This document shows, in pieces, positions 37,616 through 46,969 of a stretch of DNA of 64,000 bases. Position numbers and translations under genes: made by a program. Below the pieces are notes generated by a model, which saw only the letters and a list, made by a program, of their open reading frames with translations, did no database searches and was not told the DNA's origin. Origin of the DNA: Streptomyces showdoensis (lineage in GTDB: Bacteria; Actinomycetota; Actinomycetes; Streptomycetales; Streptomycetaceae); contig NZ_BAAAXG010000026.1 in NCBI RefSeq assembly GCF_039535475.1, positions 1,240,001 through 1,304,000 of the forward strand, given 5' to 3'. The number at the start of each line of letters is the position of its first letter. The first letter of the stretch is position 1.

Positions 37616-37631
37616 GGTGGACTAGACCTCA
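37616..37631 (+). promoter_or_regulatory. dre-like site (DasR) upstream of msiK
   Basis: GGTGGACTAGACCTCA shares the 13-nt core GTGGACTAGACCT with the site in front of nagK. It lies 58 bp upstream of the msiK start. It is weaker against the full consensus (11 of 16). Confidence 0.6.
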
Positions 37632-37688
37632 ATCCTTCCTTTACTCGGATCGTCCGGCACGTTCCTGCCGGTGAAGGGACACATCACC

Positions 37689-38786
37689 ATGGCTTCCGTC
37701 ACCTACGACAAGGCGACCCTGGTCTACCCCGGCGCCGAAAAGCCCTCCGTCAACGAGCTGGAGATCGAGATCGCCGACGGCGAGTTCCTCGTTCTCGTCG
37801 GCCCCTCCGGCTGTGGCAAGTCGACCTCGCTGCGCATGCTCGCCGGCCTGGAGGACGTCACCACCGGTGCCATCCGCATCGGCGACCGCGACGTCACGCA
37901 CCTGCCCCCGAAGGACCGGGACATCGCCATGGTGTTCCAGAACTACGCGCTCTACCCGCACATGACGGTCGCCGACAACATGGGCTTCGCGCTCAAGATC
38001 GCCGGCGTCAACAAGAGCGAGATCCGCGCGAAGGTCGAGGAGGCGGCGAAGATCCTCGACCTCACCGAGTACCTCGACCGCAAGCCGAAGGCGCTCTCCG
38101 GCGGTCAGCGCCAGCGTGTCGCCATGGGCCGCGCCATCGTGCGTGAGCCGCAGGTCTTCCTCATGGACGAGCCGCTGTCGAACCTCGACGCCAAGCTCCG
38201 CGTCTCGACCCGTACGCAGATCGCCTCGCTGCAGCGCCGGCTCGGCATCACCACCGTGTACGTGACGCACGACCAGACCGAGGCGCTCACCATGGGCGAC
38301 CGCGTCGCCGTCCTCAAGGACGGTCTGCTCCAGCAGGTCGACACCCCGCGCAACATGTACGACAAGCCCGCCAACCTCTTCGTCGCCGGCTTCATCGGCT
38401 CCCCGGCCATGAACCTGGTCGAGGTCCCGATCACCGACGGCGGCGTGAAGTTCGGCAACAGCATCGTCCCGGTCTCCCGTGACGCCATCGCCGCCGCCTC
38501 CGCCAAGGGCGACACCACGGTCACCGTCGGCGTCCGCCCCGAGCACTTCGACGTGCAGAGCGCGAGCAGCAAGGACGGCCTGGCCGTGACCGTGAACGTG
38601 GTCGAGGAGCTCGGCTCCGACGGCTTCGTCTACGGCTCCACCCGCGTCGGCGGCGAGGACAAGGACCTGGTGGTCCGCGTCGGCGGCCGTGACGTCCCCT
38701 CGAAGGGCTCCACCCTCCAGGTCGTGCCGCGCTCCGCCGAGCTGCACGTCTTCTCGACCTCGACCGGCGAGCGCCTCTCCGACTGA
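37689..38786 (+). CDS. msiK: Multiple-sugar ABC importer ATPase MsiK
   Basis: 365-residue MalK-type ATPase that energises several sugar importers in Streptomyces (cellobiose, maltose, chitobiose and others). It shows Walker A GPSGCGKST (38-46), the Q-loop VFQNYALYPHMTV, the signature LSGGQRQRVAMGRA, Walker B VFLMDEPLSNLD, and a C-terminal OB/TOBE regulatory domain. The ATG at 37689 follows GAAGGGA. No permeases are adjacent, as expected for this shared subunit. The dre-like site upstream ties it to aminosugar control. Confidence 0.96.
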   Translation: MASVTYDKATLVYPGAEKPSVNELEIEIADGEFLVLVGPSGCGKSTSLRMLAGLEDVTTGAIRIGDRDVTHLPPKDRDIAMVFQNYALYPHMTVADNMGFALKIAGVNKSEIRAKVEEAAKILDLTEYLDRKPKALSGGQRQRVAMGRAIVREPQVFLMDEPLSNLDAKLRVSTRTQIASLQRRLGITTVYVTHDQTEALTMGDRVAVLKDGLLQQVDTPRNMYDKPANLFVAGFIGSPAMNLVEVPITDGGVKFGNSIVPVSRDAIAAASAKGDTTVTVGVRPEHFDVQSASSKDGLAVTVNVVEELGSDGFVYGSTRVGGEDKDLVVRVGGRDVPSKGSTLQVVPRSAELHVFSTSTGERLSD

Positions 38787-38809
38787 CGCACCGATCCGCG
38801 GCGCTTCCG

Positions 38810-38844
38810 ACGGCCCCGTCCCCGCTTGCGGGGGGCGGGGCCGT
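38810..38844 (+). terminator. Terminator of msiK
   Basis: ACGGCCCCG... pairs with CGGGGCCGT around a short loop, starting 24 nt past the msiK stop. Confidence 0.8.
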
Positions 38845-39017
38845 TCGCGTACAGGAGGCATGAATCGCCGACTTGGCGAAAACCCCGGCAGAACTGGGCA
38901 TTCAGGCCCCCGACCCACCCTCGGCGTCAACACGGGATTCGAAAAGACACTTCGAACCATCCCTCGCGAGAGTGACTAAATGTCGCCATATCACTACCGG
39001 CCGCTACGCTCGCCTGC

Positions 39018-39428
39018 GTGACGCACACTGCCCGCCGAATCGGCCGCTCTCTCGCCCTCGTCCTGCCCGTCGTCCTGGTGCTCTCCGGAACGCTCGCGGT
39101 GTCCGCCGTCCCGTGGGCCGGCCACGGTTCCGACACCCAGCTGCTGGCGTCGTCCACGGACGTCTCGACGCGGGCCAAGTCCCGTGCCCCGCAGGATATT
39201 CTGCGCGACCAGCTGCTCGCAGAGCTTCAGGAGAAGGACCCCGGAAAGGCCCTCACCCACCTCCAGCGCGAGGTCGAGAACCGTCCGTCGCTCGCCAAGC
39301 ACTGCATGTCCATCGCCCGGTCGCTCGGCGCAGCCGCCGTCCGCCACTACGGCCCCGCCCGCGCGCAGTCCTTCTCCCGCCCCGTCTGCGACACCTCCTT
39401 CGCGACCGGCGTCATGCACGCGAGCTGA
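39018..39428 (+). CDS. Secreted small protein of unknown function
   Basis: 136 residues with a signal peptide (MTHTARRIGRSLALVLPVVLVLSG) and a helical C-terminal half (ILRDQLLAELQEKDPGKALTHLQREVENRPSLAKHCMSIARSLG). Two cysteines (in HCMSIA and VCDTS) could form a disulfide. The GTG at 39018 lies 7 nt after a TACGCT -10 hexamer, so it is probably leaderless. Not recognised. Confidence 0.75.
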   Translation: MTHTARRIGRSLALVLPVVLVLSGTLAVSAVPWAGHGSDTQLLASSTDVSTRAKSRAPQDILRDQLLAELQEKDPGKALTHLQREVENRPSLAKHCMSIARSLGAAAVRHYGPARAQSFSRPVCDTSFATGVMHAS

Positions 39429-39467
39429 GTGGAGCCCGGCAACCCCGGTGCGCATATCGTTCCCGGT

Positions 39468-40181
39468 ATGCATACCTCCCCGACGCAGGCCGTGGTCCTG
39501 GCGGGCGGCCAGGGCTCGCGGCTGCGCCCGTACACCGACGACCGCCCCAAGCCGATGGTCGAGATCCCGGGCACCGGGACCCCGATCATCGGCCATCAGC
39601 TCTCCTGGCTCGCCGCCGAGGGCGTGACGGACGTCGTCGTCTCCTGCGGCCACCTCGCCGAGGTCCTCCAGGAGTGGCTGGAGAGCGCCGTCCTGCCCCT
39701 CAAGGTGACGACGGTCGTCGAGTCGGAGCCGCTGGGCCGCGGCGGCGGCCTGAAGTACGCGGCCGCCCACCTGCCGGAGCCGGGCAAGCCCTGGTACGCC
39801 ACCAACGGCGACATCTGGACCCGCTTCTCCCTGCGCGAGATGGCCGATTTCCACGAGGAGCGCGACGCCACCGCGACCCTCGCCCTGGCCCGCCCCCGCA
39901 TCCCCTGGGGCGCCGTCGAGACCGACGCGTTCGGCCACATCACCGACTTCATCGAGTCGCCGCCGTCCCCGTACCTCATCAACGCGGGCGTGTACGTCTT
40001 CTCCGCCGCCTTCACCGAGCTGCTGCCCGACCTCGGCGACCACGAGCGCACCACCTTCCCCCGGCTGGCCCGCGAACGGCGCCTGGCGGGCTTCCCGCTG
40101 CCCCAGGGGGCCTACTGGCGGGCCATCGACACCGCCAAGGACCTCACCGAGGCCGCCAAGGAGCTCGCCGCGCACGCGTAG
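39468..40181 (+). CDS. Nucleotidyltransferase (sugar-1-phosphate type)
   Basis: 237 residues of the NTP-transferase fold. It has the signature VVLAGGQGSRLRPYTDDRPK, GTPIIGHQL, and TNGDIW as the metal-binding aspartate. Such enzymes make NDP-sugars such as NDP-glucose or NDP-mannose. The ATG at 39468 lies 7 nt after a TATCGT -10 hexamer, so it is probably leaderless. It has no left-handed beta-helix extension, unlike GlmU or GlgC. The sugar is unknown. Confidence 0.88.
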   Translation: MHTSPTQAVVLAGGQGSRLRPYTDDRPKPMVEIPGTGTPIIGHQLSWLAAEGVTDVVVSCGHLAEVLQEWLESAVLPLKVTTVVESEPLGRGGGLKYAAAHLPEPGKPWYATNGDIWTRFSLREMADFHEERDATATLALARPRIPWGAVETDAFGHITDFIESPPSPYLINAGVYVFSAAFTELLPDLGDHERTTFPRLARERRLAGFPLPQGAYWRAIDTAKDLTEAAKELAAHA

Positions 40182-40223
40182 ACGCAGTACGGGCGGCCCC
40201 CACCGGGGCCTCGGTCGTACGGG

Positions 40224-40260
40224 GAAGGGGCCGCACCGGACTGACCGGTGCGGCCCCTTC
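40224..40260 (+). terminator. Terminator of the nucleotidyltransferase gene
   Basis: A perfect 16-bp stem (40224-40239 with 40245-40260) and an ACTGA loop, 43 nt past the stop. Confidence 0.88.
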
Positions 40261-40525
40261 CACGTCCGTACGGAGGCCCCCTGGCCCCCCGTACGGACGT
40301 CCCCGGCCTGCCGGCCCCGCCCGCTCAGATCAGCGCCGCGGCCGTCAGCGCGCGGGCCGGCGGCGACGAGGAGCTGGGCGACGGCGGCGACCACGTTCAG
40401 GGCGTTCGGGCGTTCGGGCTGTTCAGCGTGGTCTCTTGAACCTTGTGCAAGGCGAGGGTCGCCGCGCACCCCGCGCACGGACCGCACGGACCGCTCGGAC
40501 ACGCACGGACACGCAAGCACGCGAA
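40261..40525. other. Gap between two convergent terminators
   Basis: No gene is supported here. Short repeats of CGTTCGGG (about 40400-40420) and ACACGCACGGAC (about 40490-40515) are present. The gap is closed on the right by the terminator at 40526-40562. Confidence 0.5.
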
Positions 40526-40562
40526 AGGGCCCCGGTGCCGTCCGTCGCGGCGCCGGGGCCCT
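40526..40562 (-). terminator. Terminator of the DoxX-like gene
   Basis: A 15-bp stem (40526-40540 with 40548-40562, one G-T pair) and a 7-nt loop, 24 nt past the stop of the leftward gene. Confidence 0.85.
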
Positions 40563-40585
40563 CGCCCACTCCCGTGTCCCGGGTC

Positions 40586-42142
40586 TCAGCCCAGCAGGCC
40601 GCCGATCGGGTTGCGGGGTCCGGCCGTGGACGAACCGCCGTCCGTGGAGCCGCTGCTGCTGCCGCTGCTCGGGGTGCCGCTGGTGCCGCCCGAGCCGCCG
40701 GAGCCCGAGCCGGAGCCCGTGGAGGTCGGCGGGGCCGCCGTGCGCGACTGGCTCGGGGTGCGGGTGCCGCTGCCCTGGCTGGCCGAGGGGCTGGTCCGCT
40801 CGCTGCGGCGGGGCTCCGTGGTCCGCGACGGCTCGGCCGTCTCCTCGTCCCGCTCCTTCTCCCCGCTCGCCCCGGTCGTCGCCGAGGGCTCGGGGCTCTT
40901 CGACTGCTTGCGGGCCGGGCCGGTGGCGCCGGGCTCCTTCGGGAGCGGCTCGCCGGGCAGGTGGTTGATCGGGTCGTCGTCCGGACCGGGGACCGTGACC
41001 ATCTGGGTGGACCGCACGGCCCCGCCGAGCATCGAGCCGCCCAGCAGCGTGAGCCCGACGACGACCGCGGCGACGACCGTGCCGCGGCGCAGGACCCGGC
41101 GGCGCAGCTCCCACAGCTCGGAGCGCGGCCCGAGGGTGCGCCAGGCCTCGCCGGCCAGCCGTCCGTCGATCGAGTAGACCGGGGCGCCCGCGATGATCAG
41201 CGGCGACCAGGCGGCCAGGTAGATGATGTCCGGCGCGTCGTAGACGGGGACCGTCTTCCAGCTGACCGTCAGGATCAGCGCCGCGGACAGCAGCGCGCCG
41301 ACGACGGCGGCGACCCGCTGCCACAGGCCGAGGACGGTGAGGACGCCGACGACGACCTGGAGGAAGGCGACGGTGAGCCCCGCGCCGACCGGGTGCTGGA
41401 GGGCGAAGTCGCGCAGCGGCTCGGCGAGCCCCCACGGGTGCAGCGAGTTGAGCCACTTGACCATCGAGCCGCGCTCGCCGCCGTCGAAGTAGACGGGGTC
41501 GCAGAGCTTGCCCATGCCGGCGTAGATGGAGATGAAGCCGAGGAAGACCCGCAGCGGCAGCAGCACCACCCCGAGGTTCATCCGACGGCCCGGGTAGTAG
41601 GCGTGCCGGACGGCGTCCGCGCCGTGCCGGTGCGGGGACCTGGCGTCGTACCCGGCGCCCTGGTCGTCGTGGGCGTCCGGCCCGAGGGCGTAGACCTCGT
41701 CGTACGCGCCCTCGTCGTACGCCCCTTCGGCGCGCCGCATCGGCGGCAGCAGCGGGGCCGCCGGGCCCGCGGGCACCACGGGGGTGGGCATCGTGTCGTC
41801 GACGCGCGGGATGGTCTGGGTCGTCGGTTCCAGGATGGAGACCGCGCCGGCGGACGACTCGCGCACCGCCTGCAGGAGACCGGTCGCGCCGGGCGCGGAC
41901 TTCCCGGTCCACACGACGGGCCGGCGGCGCGCGGCGCCCGCCGCGGCACCCCCGGCCGCCGATCCGGCGAGGGCGGCGATCCGGGGGTTCACTGCGAACC
42001 TCGGCTGTTGGGCCGGCGCGAGCCGCACACGGAAGCTGGCGTGGTTCACGATCACCTGGGCGGGATCGGAATCCACTTTGACCATGCTCAGCGCGGGCTG
42101 ATCGTCGAACCCCGGCCGGGGCGTTCTGGTGTCCACACTCAT
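40586..42142 (-). CDS. DoxX-like membrane protein with disordered tail
   Basis: 518 residues. A cytosolic N-terminal region of about 190 residues is followed by a DoxX-type four-helix membrane domain (RVFLGFISIYAGMGKLCDP, VAFLQVVVGVLTVLGLWQR, VVGALLSAALILTVSW, IIYLAAWSPLIIAG). A further helix comes near 360, then a Ser/Thr/Gly/Pro-rich tail of about 130 residues. DoxX proteins are linked to redox and thiol metabolism in actinobacteria. The long tail is likely outside the cell or disordered. It is a single gene between two terminators and the divergent-free rlmB region. Confidence 0.85.
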   Translation of the reverse strand: MSVDTRTPRPGFDDQPALSMVKVDSDPAQVIVNHASFRVRLAPAQQPRFAVNPRIAALAGSAAGGAAAGAARRRPVVWTGKSAPGATGLLQAVRESSAGAVSILEPTTQTIPRVDDTMPTPVVPAGPAAPLLPPMRRAEGAYDEGAYDEVYALGPDAHDDQGAGYDARSPHRHGADAVRHAYYPGRRMNLGVVLLPLRVFLGFISIYAGMGKLCDPVYFDGGERGSMVKWLNSLHPWGLAEPLRDFALQHPVGAGLTVAFLQVVVGVLTVLGLWQRVAAVVGALLSAALILTVSWKTVPVYDAPDIIYLAAWSPLIIAGAPVYSIDGRLAGEAWRTLGPRSELWELRRRVLRRGTVVAAVVVGLTLLGGSMLGGAVRSTQMVTVPGPDDDPINHLPGEPLPKEPGATGPARKQSKSPEPSATTGASGEKERDEETAEPSRTTEPRRSERTSPSASQGSGTRTPSQSRTAAPPTSTGSGSGSGGSGGTSGTPSSGSSSGSTDGGSSTAGPRNPIGGLLG

Positions 42143-42320
42143 CTAACCGAGTGATGTGCGTTTAGGACACTGCCTTGACGGCTCGCAAATGTCCGAGGCC
42201 CGTCAAGATCACGGCCGGGGCGCGTCCCCCGTTCGGGTCAGCCCGTACGGGGGACACGGGTCGGCGCACCCGGTGGGCCGACGCGTCCGTCCCTGCGGTC
42301 GGGCGCGTCGGTCCGTGCGG

Positions 42321-43280
42321 TCAGCGCGTGCGGCGGCGCGCCGCCTCGTACAGCACGACGCCCGCGGCGACACCGGCGTTCAGCGACTCGGCGCCGCCCG
42401 GCATCGGGATGCGGACGAGGTAGTCGCAGGTCTCGCCGACGAGACGGCCGAGGCCCTTGCCCTCGGAGCCGACGACGATGACGACCGGGCCGGCCAGCGC
42501 GTCCAGGTCCTGCACCTCGTGCGTGCCCTCGGCGGCGAGGCCGACGACCGCGATGCCGGCCTTCTTGTACTCCTGCAGGGCGCGGGTCAGGTTGGTGACG
42601 CGGGCGACCGGGGTGCGCGCGGCGGTGCCGGCGGAGGTCTTCCAGGCACCGGCGGTCATGCCGGCGGCGCGGCGCTCGGGGATGACCACGCCGTGGCCGC
42701 CGAAGGCGGAGACGGAGCGGACGATCGCGCCGAGGTTGCGCGGGTCGGTGACGCCGTCGAGGGCGACGATCAGCGGGTCCTCGCCGTCGTCGTAGGCGGC
42801 GGCGGTGAGGTCCTCGGGGTGCGCGTACTCGTACGGCGGCACCTGGAGGACCAGGCCCTGGTGGTTCAGCCCGTTGGTCATGCGGTCGAGCTCGGGGCGC
42901 GGGGCTTCCATCAGGTTGATGTTGCCGCGCGCGCCGGCGAGCTGGAGCGCCTCGCGCACCCGCTCGTCGTTGTCGATGAACTGCTGCACGTACAGGGTGG
43001 TGGCGGGCACGCCGTCGCGCAGCGCCTCGAAGACCGGGTTGCGGCCGACGACCATCTCGCTCTGGCCCTTGGGGCCGCCGCGGCGGGGCGCGGGGCGGCG
43101 CTTGGCCGCCTGCCGGGCCATCGCGTTGGAGACGCGGAAGGCCTTGTGGCCCTTGCGGTCCTCGGCCTTGGGCGTCGGGCCCTTGCCCTCCAGGCCCTTG
43201 CGCCGCTGGCCACCGCTGCCGACCGTCGCGCCCTTCTTGTTGGACGTGCGGCGGTTCCTGCGCTGGCTGTTCCCGGCCAT
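42321..43280 (-). CDS. rlmB: 23S rRNA 2'-O-ribose methyltransferase RlmB (SpoU family)
   Basis: SAM-dependent SPOUT methyltransferase acting on 23S rRNA Gm2251. The 319 residues have a basic N-terminal extension of about 70 ([21 protein letters not shown]), the substrate-binding domain ([14 protein letters not shown]), and the knotted catalytic domain with [32 protein letters not shown] and [21 protein letters not shown]. It lies downstream of cysS on the same strand, the usual order in actinobacteria. Confidence 0.95.
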   Translation of the reverse strand: MAGNSQRRNRRTSNKKGATVGSGGQRRKGLEGKGPTPKAEDRKGHKAFRVSNAMARQAAKRRPAPRRGGPKGQSEMVVGRNPVFEALRDGVPATTLYVQQFIDNDERVREALQLAGARGNINLMEAPRPELDRMTNGLNHQGLVLQVPPYEYAHPEDLTAAAYDDGEDPLIVALDGVTDPRNLGAIVRSVSAFGGHGVVIPERRAAGMTAGAWKTSAGTAARTPVARVTNLTRALQEYKKAGIAVVGLAAEGTHEVQDLDALAGPVVIVVGSEGKGLGRLVGETCDYLVRIPMPGGAESLNAGVAAGVVLYEAARRRTR

Positions 43281-43325
43281 GACTACCTGTTTCCTCTGCC
43301 TGCTGCGTACGTGCGAGAAGTCTGC

Positions 43326-43384
43326 GCGTAACTCTGTGCGTAAGTCTTTACGTGAATCTGTACGTGAATCTGTACGTGTCTGCT
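43326..43384. repeat. 12-bp degenerate tandem repeat between rlmB and cysS
   Basis: Units at 43326, 43338, 43350 and 43362 (ACGTGAATCTGT type), with a fifth partial copy at 43374. The last two full copies are identical. The array sits in the leader of rlmB, 46 bp upstream of its start. Confidence 0.75.
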
Positions 43385-43393
43385 AACTGAAGT

Positions 43394-43420
43394 GTGCCGC
43401 CCGGGGGGCCCGGACGGCAC
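43394..43420 (-). terminator. Terminator downstream of cysS
   Basis: GTGCCG (43394-43399) pairs with CGGCAC (43415-43420), enclosing a further CCGGG/CCCGG pairing. It lies just past the cysS stop, so rlmB is at least partly separate. Confidence 0.6.
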
Positions 43421-43432
43421 ATCATCGGCGTT

Positions 43433-44833
43433 CTAGCGGTTTCCGAGGGTCCAGCGGGGGCCGTCGGGGCTGTCCTCGATGGCGAGGCCGGACTGGGACA
43501 GCTGGTCGCGGATGGCGTCCGCGGTCGCCCAGTCCTTGCGCTCCCGCGCCGCCTCGCGCTGCTGGAGCACGAGGCGGACGAGGGTGTCGACGACGCCGTG
43601 CAGCTCCTCGCCGCCACCGGACTCCTCGGCCCAGTGCGGGTCGAGCGGGTCCAGGCCGAGGACGCCGAGCATGGCGCGCACCTCGGCGAGGCGGGCGACC
43701 GCCTCTTCCTTGTCGTCGGCGGCCAGCGCGCTGTTGCCCTGGCGGACGGTGGTGTGGATGATCGCCAGCGCGTGCGGCACGCCCAGGTCGTCGTCCATGG
43801 CCTCGGCGAAGGCCGGCGGCACCTCGGCGGCGGGGGCGACGGGCGCCCCGGCCTTCTCGGTGGCGCGCTGGACGAAGCCCTCGATGCGGGCGAAGGCGGC
43901 CTCGGCCTCGCGCAGGGCCTCCTCGCTGTACTCGATCATCGAGCGGTAGTGCGGGGTGCCGAGGTAGTAGCGCAGGACGATGGGGCGCCAGTTCTTCACC
44001 ATCTCGGAGACGAGCACCGAGTTGCCGAGCGACTTCGACATCTTCTCGCCGCTCATGGTGACCCAGGCGTTGTGCACCCAGTACCGGGCGAACTCGTCGC
44101 CGAAGGCCTTGGCCTGGGCGATCTCGTTCTCGTGGTGCGGGAAGATCAGGTCGAGGCCGCCGCCGTGGATGTCGAAGGCGGAGCCCAGGTACTTGTGGGC
44201 CATCGCCGAGCACTCCAGGTGCCAGCCGGGACGCCCGCGGCCCCACGGGGTCTCCCAGTCGGGCTCGCCCGGCTTGGTCGACTTCCACATGGCGAAGTCG
44301 CGCGGGTCCCGCTTGCCGGTGATGCCGTCCTCGGAGGGCTGGCGCAGGTCGTCGATGTCCTGGTTGGACAGCTCCAGGTAGCCCGGGAAGGAGCGCACGT
44401 CGAAGTAGACGCTGCCGTCCGCCTCGTAGGCGTGGCCGCGCTCGATGAGGCCGCGCATCATCTCGATCATCTCGGGCACGTGGCCGGTGGCCCGCGGCTC
44501 GTAGGTCGGCGGCAGGCAACCGAGGGCCTCGTAGCCCGCGTTGAAGGCGCGCTCGTTCTCGTAGCCGATGGACCACCAGGGACGACCCTGCTCGGCGCCC
44601 TTGGTGATGATCTTGTCGTCGATGTCGGTGACGTTGCGGATGAACGTGACGTCGAAGCCGCGGTACGCGAACCAGCGGCGCATGATGTCGAAGTTCAGCC
44701 CCGAGCGGATGTGCCCGATGTGCGGGGCGGCCTGCACGGTGGCGCCACAGAGGTAGATCGAGACACAGCCCGGTGTGAGCGGGACGAAGTCGCGGATCTG
44801 CCGGGCGCTGGTGTCGTACAGGCGAATGGTCAC
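43433..44833 (-). CDS. cysS: Cysteinyl-tRNA synthetase
   Basis: Class I aminoacyl-tRNA synthetase, 466 residues. It shows the zinc-site cysteine in LCGATVQAAPHIGHIRSG (HIGH motif), IRNVTDIDDKI, the WHLECSAM and FPHHENE zinc ligands, and KMSKS near 265. The GTG at 44833 gives MTIRLYDTSARQI and lies 6 nt after a TACCCT -10 hexamer, so the message may be leaderless; the GTG at 44836 would add one residue. Confidence 0.97.
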   Translation of the reverse strand: MTIRLYDTSARQIRDFVPLTPGCVSIYLCGATVQAAPHIGHIRSGLNFDIMRRWFAYRGFDVTFIRNVTDIDDKIITKGAEQGRPWWSIGYENERAFNAGYEALGCLPPTYEPRATGHVPEMIEMMRGLIERGHAYEADGSVYFDVRSFPGYLELSNQDIDDLRQPSEDGITGKRDPRDFAMWKSTKPGEPDWETPWGRGRPGWHLECSAMAHKYLGSAFDIHGGGLDLIFPHHENEIAQAKAFGDEFARYWVHNAWVTMSGEKMSKSLGNSVLVSEMVKNWRPIVLRYYLGTPHYRSMIEYSEEALREAEAAFARIEGFVQRATEKAGAPVAPAAEVPPAFAEAMDDDLGVPHALAIIHTTVRQGNSALAADDKEEAVARLAEVRAMLGVLGLDPLDPHWAEESGGGEELHGVVDTLVRLVLQQREAARERKDWATADAIRDQLSQSGLAIEDSPDGPRWTLGNR

Positions 44834-44861
44834 CACTCCAGGGTAGTGGGCAGGTGGTAGT

Positions 44862-44899
44862 GCCCCGCGCCCGATTCCCGGTCGCGGGGCGCCTTTTTT
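44862..44899 (+). terminator. Hairpin with a T-tract on the plus strand
   Basis: GCCCCGCG (44862-44869) pairs with CGCGGGGC (44883-44890) and is followed on the plus strand by six Ts (44894-44899). It sits between two leftward genes (ispF and cysS), so the T-tract faces the strand with no annotated gene. It may still stop ispF transcripts, as Streptomyces terminators rarely need a U-tract. Confidence 0.6.
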
Positions 44900-44915
44900 G
44901 CGCCTACGGGGCCGA

Positions 44916-45446
44916 TTACGGAGCCGGTGCGGGCGATACGGGATAGAGGAGCGCGGTGGCGATCGCGGCCAGGCCCTCGGCCCGCCCGGTCAGGCCGAGC
45001 CCGTCGGTGGTGGTGCCCGAGACGGAGACCGGCGCACCGGCCGCCTCGCTCAGCGCCTTCCGGGCCTCGTCGCGGCGCTTTCCGATCTTGGGGCGGACGC
45101 CGATCACCTGGACGGCGATGTTGCCGATCTCGTACCCCTCGGCGCGGACGATCCGGGCGGCCTCGGCGAGCAGGGTGACGCCGGCGGCGCCGGACCACTC
45201 GGGGCGGGAGGTGCCGAAGTGGGCGCCGAGGTCGCCGACGCCGGCGGCGGAGAAGAGCGCGTCGCAGGCGGCGTGCGCGGCGACGTCGCCGTCGGAGTGC
45301 CCGGCGAGCCCGAAGCCTTCGCTCGCGTCCTCGTCCCAGAGCAGGCCGGCGCACCACAGCTCGCGCCCCTTCTCGAAGGCGTGGACGTCGGTGCCGATGC
45401 CGGTGCGGGGCAGGAGCGGGGGCGTGGGGCGGCTGTCAGAAACCAT
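44916..45446 (-). CDS. ispF: 2-C-methyl-D-erythritol 2,4-cyclodiphosphate synthase
   Basis: MEP-pathway enzyme making the cyclic diphosphate intermediate of isoprenoid synthesis. The 176 residues include [12 protein letters not shown] (zinc-binding D and H), [22 protein letters not shown], and [23 protein letters not shown]. It overlaps ispD by 11 bp and follows it directly, so the two steps are co-expressed. Confidence 0.97.
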   Translation of the reverse strand: MVSDSRPTPPLLPRTGIGTDVHAFEKGRELWCAGLLWDEDASEGFGLAGHSDGDVAAHAACDALFSAAGVGDLGAHFGTSRPEWSGAAGVTLLAEAARIVRAEGYEIGNIAVQVIGVRPKIGKRRDEARKALSEAAGAPVSVSGTTTDGLGLTGRAEGLAAIATALLYPVSPAPAP

Positions 45447-46185
45447 CGGTGGCCCTCCTGCGGGCGAGTACGGCCTCGGCGAGGACCAGGTCGAGCGGGC
45501 GGGTGACCTTGAAGGCCTCTTCGTGGCCGGGCACGACGACGACGGGGGCGCCGAGCTTCTCGACCATGCCGGCGTCGTCGGTGGCGCCCTCGCCGGTGAG
45601 GGCGACGGTCGCGTGGGCGTTGACGAGCGTGTCGCGGTCGAAGCCCTGCGGGGTCTGGACGGCGCGCAGGCGGGCGCGGACCGGGGTGGCGACGACCTGC
45701 TCGGGGCCGCCGGGGCGCTCGGCCGGCTCGACCTCCTTCACCGTGTCGGCGACGGGCAGCGCGGGGACGACGGCCACGGCCCCGTCCCGTACCGCCTCGA
45801 TCACGGCGTCGACGGTGTCGACCGGGACCAGCGGGCGGGCGGCGTCGTGCACGAGGACGGTGGTGACGTCCTCGGGGACGGCGTCCAGGCCGAGGCGCAC
45901 GGACTCCTGGCGGGTGTCGCCGCCGGGGACGACGACGTAGTCGGTCCGCTCGGGCAGCGCGTGCGCGTCGAGGAGGTTCTTGACCTCGCCGGCGCCGTCG
46001 GGGGGCGCGACCACGACGACGAGGGAGACGGCGCGGGAGGCGGCCATCGCCCGGACGGCGTGGACGAGCATGGGGGTGCCGTTCAGCGCGCGGAGCGCCT
46101 TGGGGGCGCCCGGGCCGAGGCGCACGCCCCGGCCGGCCGCGGGAATCACCACGGCGGTACGTGGAGGACGCGCTTCGTCTGACAT
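45436..46185 (-). CDS. ispD: 2-C-methyl-D-erythritol 4-phosphate cytidylyltransferase
   Basis: MEP-pathway enzyme, 249 residues. It shows the CTP loop [34 protein letters not shown], and [10 protein letters not shown]. The ATG at 46185 has GGAG 8 nt upstream and is preferred to the GTG at 46194. It overlaps ispF. The 3' end of carD is about 300 bp upstream, with a structured region in between. Confidence 0.97.
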   Translation of the reverse strand: MSDEARPPRTAVVIPAAGRGVRLGPGAPKALRALNGTPMLVHAVRAMAASRAVSLVVVVAPPDGAGEVKNLLDAHALPERTDYVVVPGGDTRQESVRLGLDAVPEDVTTVLVHDAARPLVPVDTVDAVIEAVRDGAVAVVPALPVADTVKEVEPAERPGGPEQVVATPVRARLRAVQTPQGFDRDTLVNAHATVALTGEGATDDAGMVEKLGAPVVVVPGHEEAFKVTRPLDLVLAEAVLARRRATDGF

Positions 46186-46357
46186 CGGTTGCACTCCGGC
46201 AGGTTTGTTTCCGCGGGCGACGTGGGTATGGCGTCAACGAGCTTGTTGCGACGCCTCGACCGGGCCCTTTCCGTGACGACGGTCGGGGCGTCGCCTTGCG
46301 AAAGCGTCACGGACAGGTGCCCGGAGATGTGCAGGGGGTCGGGAAAAGAGAGACGAA

Positions 46358-46444
46358 CATGCCGCGGTGCCCGGCGACGGCACTGTGGCACCGATGGGTT
46401 CATCGGTGGGATTCACAGCGCGCGCCGACAGGCACCGCGGCATG
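46358..46444. repeat. Nested inverted repeat between carD and ispD
   Basis: The outer arms are 14-bp perfect complements (46358-46371 with 46431-46444). Inside them, CGGCG (46372-46376) pairs with CGCCG (46423-46427), CTGTG with CACAG, and CACCGATG (46389-46396) with CATCGGTG (46401-46408) around GGTT. The whole 87-bp block can fold into one long interrupted hairpin on either strand. It may terminate carD transcripts; it could also be a small palindromic element. Confidence 0.7.
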
Positions 46445-46486
46445 GGTGATGAGCATGGCTGGACGCCAGGCGTCAGAGCGCAGGCG

Positions 46487-46969
46487 TCAGGACGCGAGCA
46501 CCTCGTCGAGGAGAGCCTCGGCCTTGTCCTCGTTGGTGTTCTCCGCGAGAGCGAGCTCGCTCACCAGGATCTGGCGAGCCTTGGCGAGCATGCGCTTCTC
46601 ACCTGCGGAGAGGCCACGCTCCCGCTCGCGGCGCCACAGGTCGCGCACCACTTCGGCGACCTTGATGACGTCGCCGGAGGCGAGCTTCTCCAGATTTGCC
46701 TTGTAACGACGAGACCAGTTCGTCGGCTCTTCGGCGTACGGCGCGCGCAGCACCTCGAAGACCCGGTCCAGCCCGTCCTGACCGACCACGTCGCGAACTC
46801 CGACGAACTCCGCATTGTCAGCCGGGACGCGAACCGTCAGGTCGCCCTGCGCGACCTTGAGCACCAAGTAGGTCTTGTCCACGCCTTTGATCTGGCGAGT
46901 TTCGATGGCCTCGATCAGCGCGGCCCCGTGATGGGGATAGACCACGGTGTCGCCAACCTTGAACGTCAT
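46487..46969 (-). CDS. carD: CarD-family transcriptional regulator
   Basis: 160 residues, the standard size. The N-terminal Tudor-like RNAP-beta-binding domain begins [23 protein letters not shown], and the C-terminal helical DNA-binding domain contains [28 protein letters not shown]. CarD stabilises open complexes at rRNA and other promoters and is usually essential. The gene lies upstream of ispDF, a common actinobacterial order. Confidence 0.96.
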   Translation of the reverse strand: MTFKVGDTVVYPHHGAALIEAIETRQIKGVDKTYLVLKVAQGDLTVRVPADNAEFVGVRDVVGQDGLDRVFEVLRAPYAEEPTNWSRRYKANLEKLASGDVIKVAEVVRDLWRRERERGLSAGEKRMLAKARQILVSELALAENTNEDKAEALLDEVLAS

